Assembly (NCBI GenBank): GCA_030065775.1
Contig: JASJDL010000004.1
Coordinates: 1 to 37,728, forward strand
Reading direction: 5' to 3'
From: Flavobacteriaceae bacterium
GTDB taxonomy: Bacteria; Bacteroidota; Bacteroidia; Flavobacteriales; Flavobacteriaceae
DNA length: 37,728 nt
Shown here: piece after piece, positions 1 through 8,750 of the stretch
Position numbering within the stretch: the first letter of the stretch is position 1
Layout: the number at the start of each line of letters is the position of its first letter
Position numbers and translations under genes: made by a program
Notes under the pieces: generated by a model
Database searches by the model: none
Told to the model about the DNA's origin: nothing
The model's input: the letters and a program-made list of their open reading frames with translations, nothing else

Positions 1-587
1 CTTTGAAATGATGCACGTGGTTGAAAATAATCTTGCTTCAAGTCTAACCACCCTAAACGCCTGAAGTTCTTCAATGCTGTATACACCACATTATCGATTC
101 TTTCATCGTCATCATCGATTTTTAAATCTCCTGATGATTGTGCTATGAGTTTAACAAGGCCATCTTTATACTCCTCATAATCATTTCGAATCATTTCTTG
201 AAGCTTCGATACCGAATCAAGTTCGATATTACCCTCATAATAAATAATCTTATACATAATAAGGCCTATGATTATGTATTCGTTTTTTAATACATCCCTG
301 TATGGCGAAGGAATATTACCTCTGGATGCAGTATTAAAATCTAAAAAGAAGTAGGAATCTGATTGAAGGTTTTCTTCTTTCAAATGAATTCCATAATAAT
401 AATCGTAGTAGGAATCGAGATCTTCTTTATGCCGTTTAAGAAATCTGTAATAAGGAATTTGGTCTCCATATTCTTGTATGTGTACACCGTCCTTTAAATA
501 ATAATCAAGTTCGCCAAAATACGTCTCGGCATCTTTGTCAAAGTAGAACTTTAAAAAGCTCAATGCTCCTGTAATACTGTGCTCCAT
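1..587 (-). CDS. MukE/MksE (JetB)-like condensin accessory protein, partial (continues beyond the window's left edge)
   Basis: Manual minus-strand translation from ATG at 587-585: MEHSITGALSFLKFYFDKDAETYFGELDYYLKDGVHIQEYGDQIPYYRFLKRHKEDLDSYYDYYYGIHLKEENLQSDSYFFLDF...NVVYTALKNFRRLGWLDLKQDYFQPRASFQ; open to the window edge. Overlaps the upstream gene by 28 nt. Winged-helix-like segment (ALKNFRRLGWLDLK) and position after a putative kleisin suggest MukE/MksE. Confidence 0.55.
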   Translation of the reverse strand, partial: MEHSITGALSFLKFYFDKDAETYFGELDYYLKDGVHIQEYGDQIPYYRFLKRHKEDLDSYYDYYYGIHLKEENLQSDSYFFLDFNTASRGNIPSPYRDVLKNEYIIIGLIMYKIIYYEGNIELDSVSKLQEMIRNDYEEYKDGLVKLIAQSSGDLKIDDDDERIDNVVYTALKNFRRLGWLDLKQDYFQPRASFQ

Positions 588-1900
588 AGTATCAATCCTT
601 CTTTTCTTATCAGGTTACTTTTATTAATTTTTATTGTACAATCATCCCTTTCATGACCCATATCAATAACTTCAAAATATACTTTAGTGGCAATTGTAAA
701 ATCGGATGTATCTCTAAGCACTCTGTAAAAGAGCTCGGAGATGTTTATTTCTTTATTCTTTCTTAACTCAGCGAATATTAGATTGACCCAATTATCAATT
801 GTTTCTGAATCGTTAAAAGCTTTATCTAAAATGGCCTTGCTTTCCTTTTCAGCTTTTATGTCTCTGGTATATTTTTTTCTTTGTTTTGAGCGTATCGGAA
901 ATAATTCCTTATCCCTATCAAAGTGTATGTATTTTGGTCTTTTAAATCGGGTAGTGACTTCACGTACTTCTTTAGGAAATATGACTCGTTTTTCCCCGGT
1001 TCCTTCTTGTCTAATTAGTTCGGAATATTTAAGTAAAAACCGTATGAACCTATCGGTTTGGGCGCTGTATTCAGGGTTGCGAAATGCGGCAAAAAGCTGC
1101 TTGATTTTTGGCTGAATTCTGTTCAGCCTTCTATCAGTACCTCTCAACCTGCTTTGTATGCTGTCAAAGAAATAGACCTTAGAATCGATAAGACCCAATA
1201 TTGCACTATTCTCAGAATCTATTTGGGTTAGTATAAGGTTAATCGAGTTGGTTTCGGTAAAAGCGCTTCTTAGTTCTTTGTTCTTATTTTGTATTTCGGT
1301 TAAATCATCATTAACTGTTCGCAATAGCTCAAGAGGTTCTAAATGCTGAGCCAGTGTATCTTTTCTAAGTTTGCTTACGGATTCGTCAATCTGCCTGTCC
1401 AAAAAGTCTATATGTTGCTTTAATGTTGGATGATAATGTTCAAAATGAACCTCTAACCATTCACGGATGAGATCTTCTGAATAAAGTGCATTATTCAATT
1501 GATTCTTTAATTCCGAACAAATAACTTTTATTTTAGTAGGCTTGAAGCTACCTTCTAGCGTAGCCTTGACAATTTTGCAGAGGTTTAAACCATATTCTTG
1601 AAAAGAATATGTTCTGGTCTCTTCATCGTAGTTGAGAAAATACTTTTGCAGCCTCAGTATCCTCTCCTTATTGTATGCCCTTACATAATGAGTTTCTTTT
1701 TCCCTGGTAGTCATTGTCGATTCAAAAAGCCTATGGATTTCTTCACCAGAAAATCTGCCATTTTCATAGACCTTATTAATAACCCCTTCATATAGATGAA
1801 CAATCACCAGCCCCTCACGTTCTTCTGGGAAAAGTTCCCGATAAGTATCTGGTTTTAAAATCTCCTCTTTAAAATTGAATATGCTCTTGTCGTCTTTCAA
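560..1900 (-). CDS. Putative MukF/MksF (JetA)-like kleisin-type protein, 446 aa
   Basis: ORF track; all-helical, charged, N-terminal HTH-like region, coiled-coil-like middle (IDFLDRQIDESVSKLRKDTL...LTEIQNKNKELRSAF). Starts 15 nt after the TrlF-like stop and overlaps the MksE-like start. Confidence 0.5.
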   Translation of the reverse strand: MKDDKSIFNFKEEILKPDTYRELFPEEREGLVIVHLYEGVINKVYENGRFSGEEIHRLFESTMTTREKETHYVRAYNKERILRLQKYFLNYDEETRTYSFQEYGLNLCKIVKATLEGSFKPTKIKVICSELKNQLNNALYSEDLIREWLEVHFEHYHPTLKQHIDFLDRQIDESVSKLRKDTLAQHLEPLELLRTVNDDLTEIQNKNKELRSAFTETNSINLILTQIDSENSAILGLIDSKVYFFDSIQSRLRGTDRRLNRIQPKIKQLFAAFRNPEYSAQTDRFIRFLLKYSELIRQEGTGEKRVIFPKEVREVTTRFKRPKYIHFDRDKELFPIRSKQRKKYTRDIKAEKESKAILDKAFNDSETIDNWVNLIFAELRKNKEINISELFYRVLRDTSDFTIATKVYFEVIDMGHERDDCTIKINKSNLIRKEGLILWSTVLQEH

Positions 1901-1915
1901 TACTTTAAAAACATC

Positions 1916-4759
1916 TTAGAAATTATACTTCTTCTTGCGTTTATCAAAAGCCTCTGGGCCACCTTCTAACACATCACAAATATGCTCTTGTATACCACGC
2001 TTGTATAAAACTTCTTCTATGCTATTGTCCTCATTCATAGTATTTTCTATCGAGCCTGAAACATACTCAAAAGTAAATGCCTTGTTCTTGGTGTCTTCTC
2101 CATTTTGATTAGCCACGACAGCAAGTTCAGCGTCAGCGCCGAGCACTAAATTTGGGTTATGGGTAACTATTAGAATTTGCCTCTTCTTTTTTCGCTTGCG
2201 AAGGAATTTCACAACTTGATTGTAAATTGAACGGTTATCTAAGTCATCTTCAGGTTGGTCCACTAGAATGGGGCATTGACTATCATCTAAATCAATAAGA
2301 AGCCTAAGCAAAACGAACGACTTCTTACCAGGGGACATTTCAGAAATATCGTCATTTTGATAGGTAACTTTAAAGTCGTGCATAAACCAATTTTTAAATA
2401 GGGAGGTAATTGCTTCCCTGTTGCTCACTCCTTCTCGTTTCGGAATCTCATTATTTATAATCTTCCACGCTTCACCTTTTAGGAATTTCTTATGTTTTTC
2501 AGAATTTTCAAAGGCATACTCAGTTAGGTATTCGTAGTCCTTACTTCTGGTGGTTCTTCCATCAAAATTTTTGTTCACGTAAGACTCCTGAAAGTAGTCT
2601 TTTCGAAATTTCGTAACAATATCAAAGGATAAGTCATCATCGAACTCGGAAAGGTTTACTGCATTTTTTGCTTCCAGGTACAGAGTATAGTATTCTGTGT
2701 TGCAACTGGCTAGCAGTTCGATATTTTTTTCTATCTGACTGTATGAGATTCTGATTTCATTTTCCAATTCTTTTATGGTCAATATGGTTTTTTCCTCTCT
2801 TTCTTTTTCCTTAAGGAGATCGTTTAAGGCATTTTGGTCCTTTAATGCCTCCCTTAAGTCCGCAATCCCCTTTTCCTCACTAATTATCTCGTCATTGATT
2901 TTTTTAACTGTGGAATTCAAATCTGATATTTTCCCATTCAAAGAAGTTCTCCAATCCAATTTGTAGGAATCAAATTTCTTTTCTGCAAGTGAAGAAATTT
3001 CACTTCTTAAAGTATCACTTGTTAAGTTCTGAATTATACTTTCATTAGCATTTACTGCAATGCCCTTCAAAGACTCTAACTTGGAGATATCTTTATTAAT
3101 TGAATCAACATTTGCCTGTTTTTCTTTTATTAAGTTTGTCACTCTGTTGAAGCGTTCTAAATCGTCTTTGCTTACTTTGGACTTTTGCTGAAAACTCCGG
3201 ATTTCTTCTTCTAGTTTATCAATTTGTTTTGCTATACCATCTTTATCACCTAATTCCTTCTTAAGTCTGTTCTTCTCAATGTTCAGGTGGATATTTTCGA
3301 AGAGGTTTTTAATTGCCCCTTCAATTTTATCAGCAATGTTTTTCTTGTTCCCTTTCAATGAATCATACCATGATTTAAAATCTTCTTTTTGAAGTAGTAC
3401 ATCTAGAATTATTTCATCGATATCACTGGTAGTCTCGCCTTCATCTACGACACGATTTAGATAAGATTGGGGAATATAAATGATTCTTTTACCTGGGTTG
3501 GTCGAGGAGTTCAGATTACTTGTTTGCCCATCTTTCCATAAAACCTCAAAGCCTTGTACCGGTCTTTTGTCCTCAATTCCTGCCGATTTATTTCTTTTTT
3601 CAAACTCTGTAATATCAGCAGTTTTTGCAGTACTCCTTAATAAAATCGATTTTCCAGTAGACTTTCCACCAATAATAGTTGTTAGATTTTGATTAAACTG
3701 AATATAATCCGTTGTGAAAGAAGGATCAAGAAATCGTACTTTATCAATAACCTCGTAGATTTTTTTCTCATCTGGCTTTCTGTCTGATAGAGTTACTCTT
3801 TCTTCAGGCTCATATACGATTTGTTTTAGACCTTCAAACGTAGGATCAGCTTTTATCCAGCATATTCGATTGCCATTTTTTGTAAAAAGTTCATCGAAGG
3901 TATGTGAGTCACTACCCCAAATACATGGTTTAAGTGACTTAAATTCGTCAACATATTCTTTCTGCGAGGCATTAAACTTACCCAGCCCCCATTGAATAGT
4001 TTTAGCATTCGAAGCAAATAAACAATCTGATTTTTGAATCAAGACCTTGCGAGTTAGATGTCCTTGATTATTCCAATCAACATCACTCAAGTCTTCATCT
4101 GATGGTACTGCGGTAAGATATTTCCCCTTGAATATTGACGGTTGACTCGTTAAGAGCTTCGTGATTTTTTCATCAGAAACCACCGCATTCATCATTCCGG
4201 TATATAATGGGCTTGGATGTTGTCTGAACTGCTCATGCTCTTGTTGAAGTCTCGTTCCTAAAGCAGTAAGATTGTTAATTGTTAGTGATCGGCTCTCCCC
4301 AGCTTCTTGAGGCATGCCAGCATACATTATCCTTAATTGTTGTAAGAAATTCTCTTCGATATCTTCAATAGATATATGGTCAGAAAATATAATATGAAAA
4401 TTGACTCTGTTATCTTGCACTAATTTGTCTAGCCTAAACTCTATATTTGGTAGGATTAGTATTTCCTTTATTATAGCTATTTGTTCCCTACTAAATTGTA
4501 GCTCTTTCAATTTAGCATCATTGGCCAAATATTCAGTTTTTAATTTTTTGTAGCCTTCAATGGTAAAATAATCTGTAATCCCAATTACTGCAATCTCATT
4601 ATCTATAGCCCTTGTGAAAAGCTGTTTGACATATTCGTCCCAATCGGAACCGAAACCATTGTGCAAAACAGACTCAGGAGTATGCACATGTAAATCCCAT
4701 TTTCTCCATTCAGAACCTTTACTGTAAATCTTATTCATAAACGAAAATATTAAGCCCAT
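1916..4759 (-). CDS. TrlF-like protein: N-terminal PHP domain fused to SMC/ABC-type coiled-coil ATPase, 947 aa
   Basis: PHP motifs KWDLHVHTPES, GITDYFT, WGSDSHTFDEL; Walker A GGKSTGKS; long coiled coil; ABC-signature-like SEMSPGKKS; Walker B PILVDQPEDDLDN; H-switch ILIVTHNPNLV. A second Met (MNKIYSKGSEWRKWDLHVHT) may be the true start. Confidence 0.85.
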   Translation of the reverse strand: MGLIFSFMNKIYSKGSEWRKWDLHVHTPESVLHNGFGSDWDEYVKQLFTRAIDNEIAVIGITDYFTIEGYKKLKTEYLANDAKLKELQFSREQIAIIKEILILPNIEFRLDKLVQDNRVNFHIIFSDHISIEDIEENFLQQLRIMYAGMPQEAGESRSLTINNLTALGTRLQQEHEQFRQHPSPLYTGMMNAVVSDEKITKLLTSQPSIFKGKYLTAVPSDEDLSDVDWNNQGHLTRKVLIQKSDCLFASNAKTIQWGLGKFNASQKEYVDEFKSLKPCIWGSDSHTFDELFTKNGNRICWIKADPTFEGLKQIVYEPEERVTLSDRKPDEKKIYEVIDKVRFLDPSFTTDYIQFNQNLTTIIGGKSTGKSILLRSTAKTADITEFEKRNKSAGIEDKRPVQGFEVLWKDGQTSNLNSSTNPGKRIIYIPQSYLNRVVDEGETTSDIDEIILDVLLQKEDFKSWYDSLKGNKKNIADKIEGAIKNLFENIHLNIEKNRLKKELGDKDGIAKQIDKLEEEIRSFQQKSKVSKDDLERFNRVTNLIKEKQANVDSINKDISKLESLKGIAVNANESIIQNLTSDTLRSEISSLAEKKFDSYKLDWRTSLNGKISDLNSTVKKINDEIISEEKGIADLREALKDQNALNDLLKEKEREEKTILTIKELENEIRISYSQIEKNIELLASCNTEYYTLYLEAKNAVNLSEFDDDLSFDIVTKFRKDYFQESYVNKNFDGRTTRSKDYEYLTEYAFENSEKHKKFLKGEAWKIINNEIPKREGVSNREAITSLFKNWFMHDFKVTYQNDDISEMSPGKKSFVLLRLLIDLDDSQCPILVDQPEDDLDNRSIYNQVVKFLRKRKKKRQILIVTHNPNLVLGADAELAVVANQNGEDTKNKAFTFEYVSGSIENTMNEDNSIEEVLYKRGIQEHICDVLEGGPEAFDKRKKKYNF

Positions 4760-4911
4760 CTAGGGCAACTTTTAAAAGCCAAAATAGTTAAGGGGATATA
4801 TAAAATATAGCTTGGTAAGATACAAAAAACTTGTGGGAAAATTGATTGTGAAATGTAGAAATAATATGTGTACCTAAAATGTAATTTTACCACTGGGCTA
4901 TTACTTACGAT

Positions 4912-5568
4912 CTAGCTCCTCTTATCTCCAGCTCGAACATCAAAAGCCACCAAATTAAACAATTGCCGCATCCGACTACGCACACGTACTCCATAAAGGT
5001 CTTCTAGTTCTTGGGCATTGAGATTGGTGGTTGCGTGGGTCTTGATGTTGTGTTTTAAGAAAAGTTCGTATCGGGAGAGCAAAATTTCACCCATCACATT
5101 ACAGTCCTTTCCGTAGTGACGACCCATAGGTTCCACACCCAAATCGTCAAAACAAAAAGATTGTGAATTGCCATAATCATCGATGGTTTTATACCCTAAG
5201 TGGTTAAATGAAAAAGCGATGTTTCTGCACGGGATAACTGAATAAGGCCGCTGATGGGGAACAAGATGCTTCAGCAATTTCATTAAACTGGTTTTTCCAC
5301 AGCCTACTGGTCCGGAGAGTAGTAAACCTTTTTCAGGATCTATGTTGAACTTGGCACAATTCTCGTAATCCCTCACAAAATAGTTGGCGAGTTTCCAAAG
5401 AATTTTTCGGTCTTCCTCATAGATTTTAAAGTGCTTACCAAAGAGCAGCTTCCCCTTTGCATTGAGATAAATAAGAATCTTGTCAAAGTCGTAGGACACA
5501 TTTTTACCGTCAAACTTGCCAAGCGAATATTCCACGGCACCTTCTTGTATTTTAGAGGGGTTCACCAT
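4912..5568 (-). CDS. DnaC/IstB-like AAA+ ATPase of a mobile-element replication module
   Basis: Walker A GLLLSGPVGCGKTSLMK, Walker B-like SFCFDDLGVEP, sensor-like THATTNLNAQEL, arginine-rich RVRSRMRQL. Confidence 0.7.
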   Translation of the reverse strand: MVNPSKIQEGAVEYSLGKFDGKNVSYDFDKILIYLNAKGKLLFGKHFKIYEEDRKILWKLANYFVRDYENCAKFNIDPEKGLLLSGPVGCGKTSLMKLLKHLVPHQRPYSVIPCRNIAFSFNHLGYKTIDDYGNSQSFCFDDLGVEPMGRHYGKDCNVMGEILLSRYELFLKHNIKTHATTNLNAQELEDLYGVRVRSRMRQLFNLVAFDVRAGDKRS

Positions 5569-6199
5569 AGTTTTTTTCGGTACTTGTTTTCAAGTTGTCT
5601 TGATTTTGAGACAGCTGTTTATCCGTTTGCAGTTCTTTTGCCTTGAGCATCCAACTACTCGCAGTAGCATGCCAGTCGGTAATTTTCATTTTGCCACCCA
5701 ACTTCCAGCCAATGGCCTGGTAGTGGTTAAAAAATTTCAGCCCTTCAAGGGCTGGCCATTCTTTCGATTTAAAAAATTCAACAACTTCAATTTCAGTTTT
5801 TGGTAACTTACGTTTAGGTATGTTTTCTTCCTGTTTATTATGGTTTGTATTAGGTACTACTACTTGTTTATTGCTGGTTTCAACCTCGTCCACAACTTGT
5901 TCAGAAGTTGTACCAAAAATGAGCATCTTAATTTTACTCCCTTTGTAGGGATTGTGTGAGGGCAGATATTTAATGTAGTTCCAATCGTCCATATTTTTTA
6001 AGCATCGATGATAAGTGGCTTTAGAGCCTATTTTGGAAAGTTGCATGATTTCCTCCCGATTTATGAAGAACAACTCAGGAAAGCGATTCAAATTCCAATA
6101 CTGGAAGAGCGCCATATATAAACTTATGTGCGTAGCATTTAACCGAGAATCCTTAGCGAAGGCCTGAAAGACACCATTGAGATGTTTTATATAATTCAT
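5552..6199 (-). CDS. Replication/primosome-type helix-turn-helix protein (DnaD/initiator-like)
   Basis: N-terminal wHTH (NATHISLYMALFQYWN...INREEIMQLSKIGSKATYHRCLKNMDDWNYIKYLPS) as in Bacteroidota integrative-element replication proteins; overlaps the ATPase gene. Confidence 0.55.
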   Translation of the reverse strand: MNYIKHLNGVFQAFAKDSRLNATHISLYMALFQYWNLNRFPELFFINREEIMQLSKIGSKATYHRCLKNMDDWNYIKYLPSHNPYKGSKIKMLIFGTTSEQVVDEVETSNKQVVVPNTNHNKQEENIPKRKLPKTEIEVVEFFKSKEWPALEGLKFFNHYQAIGWKLGGKMKITDWHATASSWMLKAKELQTDKQLSQNQDNLKTSTEKNYGEPL

Positions 6200-6207
6200 A
6201 CATCTTT

Positions 6208-6486
6208 CTAGAATTTATTATGCACCCGGTTGTCTACCATTACCTTTTGAATTTCCTCTGAATCATAAAAGATAATACCACCCACTTTAGTATAAGGCAA
6301 AGTACCATTGATTCTAAGGTTTTGTAAAGTCCCTGGGCTAATTTGAAGAAGTTCCATTACCTCGTTTGATTTGAGGTAGCGTTTAAGTTTTCCCTGAGAC
6401 TGCTTGGTCAAGAGGCTTTTGAATTCATCGAGCAATTCAATCTTGAAATCTCGAAGGTCGTCTGTGGTCACAATATTTGCTGGCAT
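6208..6486 (-). CDS. Small MerR/excisionase-like HTH DNA-binding protein, 92 aa
   Basis: RYLKSNEVMELLQISPGTLQNLRINGTLPYTKVGGIIFYDSEEIQKVM: HTH_17-type fold as in Bacteroides Xis proteins. Confidence 0.75.
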   Translation of the reverse strand: MPANIVTTDDLRDFKIELLDEFKSLLTKQSQGKLKRYLKSNEVMELLQISPGTLQNLRINGTLPYTKVGGIIFYDSEEIQKVMVDNRVHNKF

Positions 6487-6594
6487 AGAAATAGTTTTTT
6501 GAAAGAGACCACCTCGTTGCTTTCACCCAATTTGATGGCCTCCCTACTGATTTGACTTTCGTTGTACAAAATTGAAGTGCTTTGATGGGATTTG

Positions 6595-6620
6595 TTCACA
6601 AGTCAAACACAACTTGTGAA
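6595..6620. promoter_or_regulatory. 26-bp dyad 1: TTCACAA-N12-TTGTGAA
   Basis: TTCACAAgtcaaacacaacTTGTGAA read directly; 7-bp arms, 12-nt spacer. Confidence 0.75.
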
Positions 6621-6718
6621 AGATTTTTGTCTCATTTTAAATGTGTAGAAATAGTATGATTTGCGAGTCCAGAATAGCAGCGGGGCAATTGAATGAAATT
6701 TTAGGGATGTTTTGGAGA

Positions 6719-6744
6719 TTCACAACATCAACACAACTTGTGAA
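6719..6744. promoter_or_regulatory. 26-bp dyad 2: TTCACAA-N12-TTGTGAA
   Basis: TTCACAAcatcaacacaacTTGTGAA; same geometry as dyad 1 and same 8-nt end of the spacer (aacacaac). Confidence 0.75.
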
Positions 6745-6753
6745 AAAAATAAG

Positions 6754-7584
6754 TTAGTCATCGGCTTCCTTCATACGCTCGATGAGGCTTGATTTTAAGC
6801 GGTCTATAAAGCGGGTGCGTTCGACCAATTTTCTGCTACGTAGCTCTATGAACTTACGGTAATAATTACCCAAATCAACATTAAAAAGTGATTCACATGC
6901 AGAGGCAACTTCCTTAACACCAGATTCGCCACCTTGAATAGCACCTGAGGCTTGAAGGGCATAAACAAGCTCTATTAAATCAATTTTAGTGCCTGTCCAC
7001 CGCAAATGTTGTGCTTTACCATTCACTGCGTTCCCATTGTGGGTGAAAGAATGTAGCTTCTCATTTAAGTACAAAGTGAGTTTCCCATAAGCTTTGAATT
7101 TAGCTAGGGTTAAATCTTTTGGTGTACTAAATTCCGGATCTTCTACATAGTTACTGAAACCTAATATTGGAAGTTCGTCAATTGGCTTTCTGGTAAAGTA
7201 GTTATTATCAAAATGAGTATGACTAAGTTGGGTGTATTGACCAAAATCTATATTACGCAAGAAGAATTGATTGTAAGTTTCAAGCTGTTCTTTGATGAAT
7301 TTCTTTTGCCTATTGGAGGTAGAACTGGGAAAGCAAATTTCTAACTGATAAATCTTTTTATGATAAATTAATTCAACTAACGGCACTTGCTTGATTTCCT
7401 TAAAAAATTGGATTTCATCGGATTCTGATTGAAACCCCTTTTGGATAATTTCTTTTCTAAATTTCGAGAGCAATACCCTGCAAGATTGAATACTTCGACG
7501 TGACCGCTCTATAATTGAGGGAGCTGACCTTTCAATTCGGCTTAATTCTTCGAGTAGATTATCTGCCAATAATTTTAATTTCAT
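6754..7584 (-). CDS. RteC-like regulator of a conjugative/integrative element (start moved to MKLKLLADNLL)
   Basis: ORF track gives 6754..7617; pattern (FFKEIKQVPLVELIYHKKIYQLEICFPSSTSNRQKKFIKEQLETYNQFF...DNNYFTRKP; C-terminal HTH-like LVYALQASGAIQGG) is typical of the RteC family. ATG at 7584 seems the more likely start. Confidence 0.8.
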   Translation of the reverse strand: MKLKLLADNLLEELSRIERSAPSIIERSRRSIQSCRVLLSKFRKEIIQKGFQSESDEIQFFKEIKQVPLVELIYHKKIYQLEICFPSSTSNRQKKFIKEQLETYNQFFLRNIDFGQYTQLSHTHFDNNYFTRKPIDELPILGFSNYVEDPEFSTPKDLTLAKFKAYGKLTLYLNEKLHSFTHNGNAVNGKAQHLRWTGTKIDLIELVYALQASGAIQGGESGVKEVASACESLFNVDLGNYYRKFIELRSRKLVERTRFIDRLKSSLIERMKEADD

Positions 7585-7826
7585 AGTACTCCATAGAATC
7601 AGTATTTCCAACTGCATATGGAGCCAACTTTAGTAGGTCAGTTTGGAGTTTTACGAAAATCAAACCCAGAATACAGTAGGAATTGAGGGCAACCCCTCAT
7701 TATATCCTTGTTTTCCACAATACTTTTTAGGTTAAAGAGTTGATTCTCAAAAATAGAGAAAGAGTGTTTTTTCAAAGCTGTGTGAAGGCGTATATATCTA
7801 CGGAATAACACGTATTTTCATACGTA

Positions 7827-8747
7827 TTACTTTTTCTTCTGACAAAATTTTTTAAGAAACTCTGTTCTGTTTTTGACCCCGGTTTTTTTGAAAATATTGG
7901 AAGCATGTTTAGACACGGTTCTTTCTGCAATAAAAAAATCATCCGCAATTTGTTTGTAGGTTTGTTTGCTTAGAATTGACATTGCAATCTCTATTTCTCG
8001 TCTCGTAAGACTTTGGTAAATCAGCTTGGTATCTTGCAACTTGGTCTTATTTTCCCGGTAAAAGGAAAAAATTTCAAATAACCTGTTCTTGTTCTCAAGA
8101 AAGTAAAGATACCTATCTATCTCGATTGCTGTGATAGCGAAAAAGGCCAAATTCATAATGGTGAAAGTAAGCCATTGATAATCTCCGATTACCGTTAATA
8201 TTGGTAGCAACACTACACAGCTCACACTAAGGACAGAAAGTCTATTACGTCGTAGAATGAATCTATTGGATTTTTGAAAATGGCTAATACGTTCATGAAA
8301 TACGCCTAGAAAGTAAAATCCAATTAACGCAACTGGAATGGTGAAATAGTATCTCGCAACGTCCAGCGAACCTGTTATGAAATATGGTACTAAAAAAAGA
8401 CAAATGAACACAAGTCCTATTAAGATAGAAATGTTAGGAATTGACCAATAAACCCTAAGAATAATAATGTCAAATTCCTTGTACAGGTAAAAAATTAGGT
8501 AAATACAAGTTGTAATGGCCACACCATATGTGATGATGTATTGGAGGATAAAAGGTCCAGGGAAATGATCGGTCGGAAGAAAGCCACCTGTGGCATTGTA
8601 AGTTACATACAGAATACCTAAGAGAATATATCTGTTTAAACTGGCTCGTTTGAATTTAGCCCACTGAGTCAATGCAAAGCCTACTATTATTGCATCTATC
8701 AGAAGATAGAAAAAAGTTGTCCAATGTATTGAGGTGCCAAACATCAT
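7827..8747 (-). CDS. Membrane-anchored LuxR-type response regulator
   Basis: Several TM helices then LTRREIEIAMSILSKQTYKQIADDFFIAERTVSKHASNIFKKTGVKNRTEFLKKF (LuxR HTH). Confidence 0.85.
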   Translation of the reverse strand: MMFGTSIHWTTFFYLLIDAIIVGFALTQWAKFKRASLNRYILLGILYVTYNATGGFLPTDHFPGPFILQYIITYGVAITTCIYLIFYLYKEFDIIILRVYWSIPNISILIGLVFICLFLVPYFITGSLDVARYYFTIPVALIGFYFLGVFHERISHFQKSNRFILRRNRLSVLSVSCVVLLPILTVIGDYQWLTFTIMNLAFFAITAIEIDRYLYFLENKNRLFEIFSFYRENKTKLQDTKLIYQSLTRREIEIAMSILSKQTYKQIADDFFIAERTVSKHASNIFKKTGVKNRTEFLKKFCQKKK

Positions 8748-8750
8748 TCA

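Noticed and set aside
741-1115. Plus-strand ORFs opposite the MksF- and TrlF-like genes (741-1115, 1598-1795, 2775-2966, 3480-3692)
   Set aside because: Antisense to long ORFs with clear family motifs or operon context; no recognisable domains.
560-7617. Similar 'LILWST' peptide at the C-terminus of the 446-aa protein and N-terminus of the RteC ORF (CTATGGAG-type sequence at ~590 and ~7595)
   Set aside because: Short chance similarity; in the RteC ORF it lies upstream of the likely true start.
7810-7825. Palindrome ACGTAT-tttc-ATACGT just after the LuxR-type gene
   Set aside because: Short 6-bp arms in AT-rich DNA; could be a weak terminator but not supportable alone.
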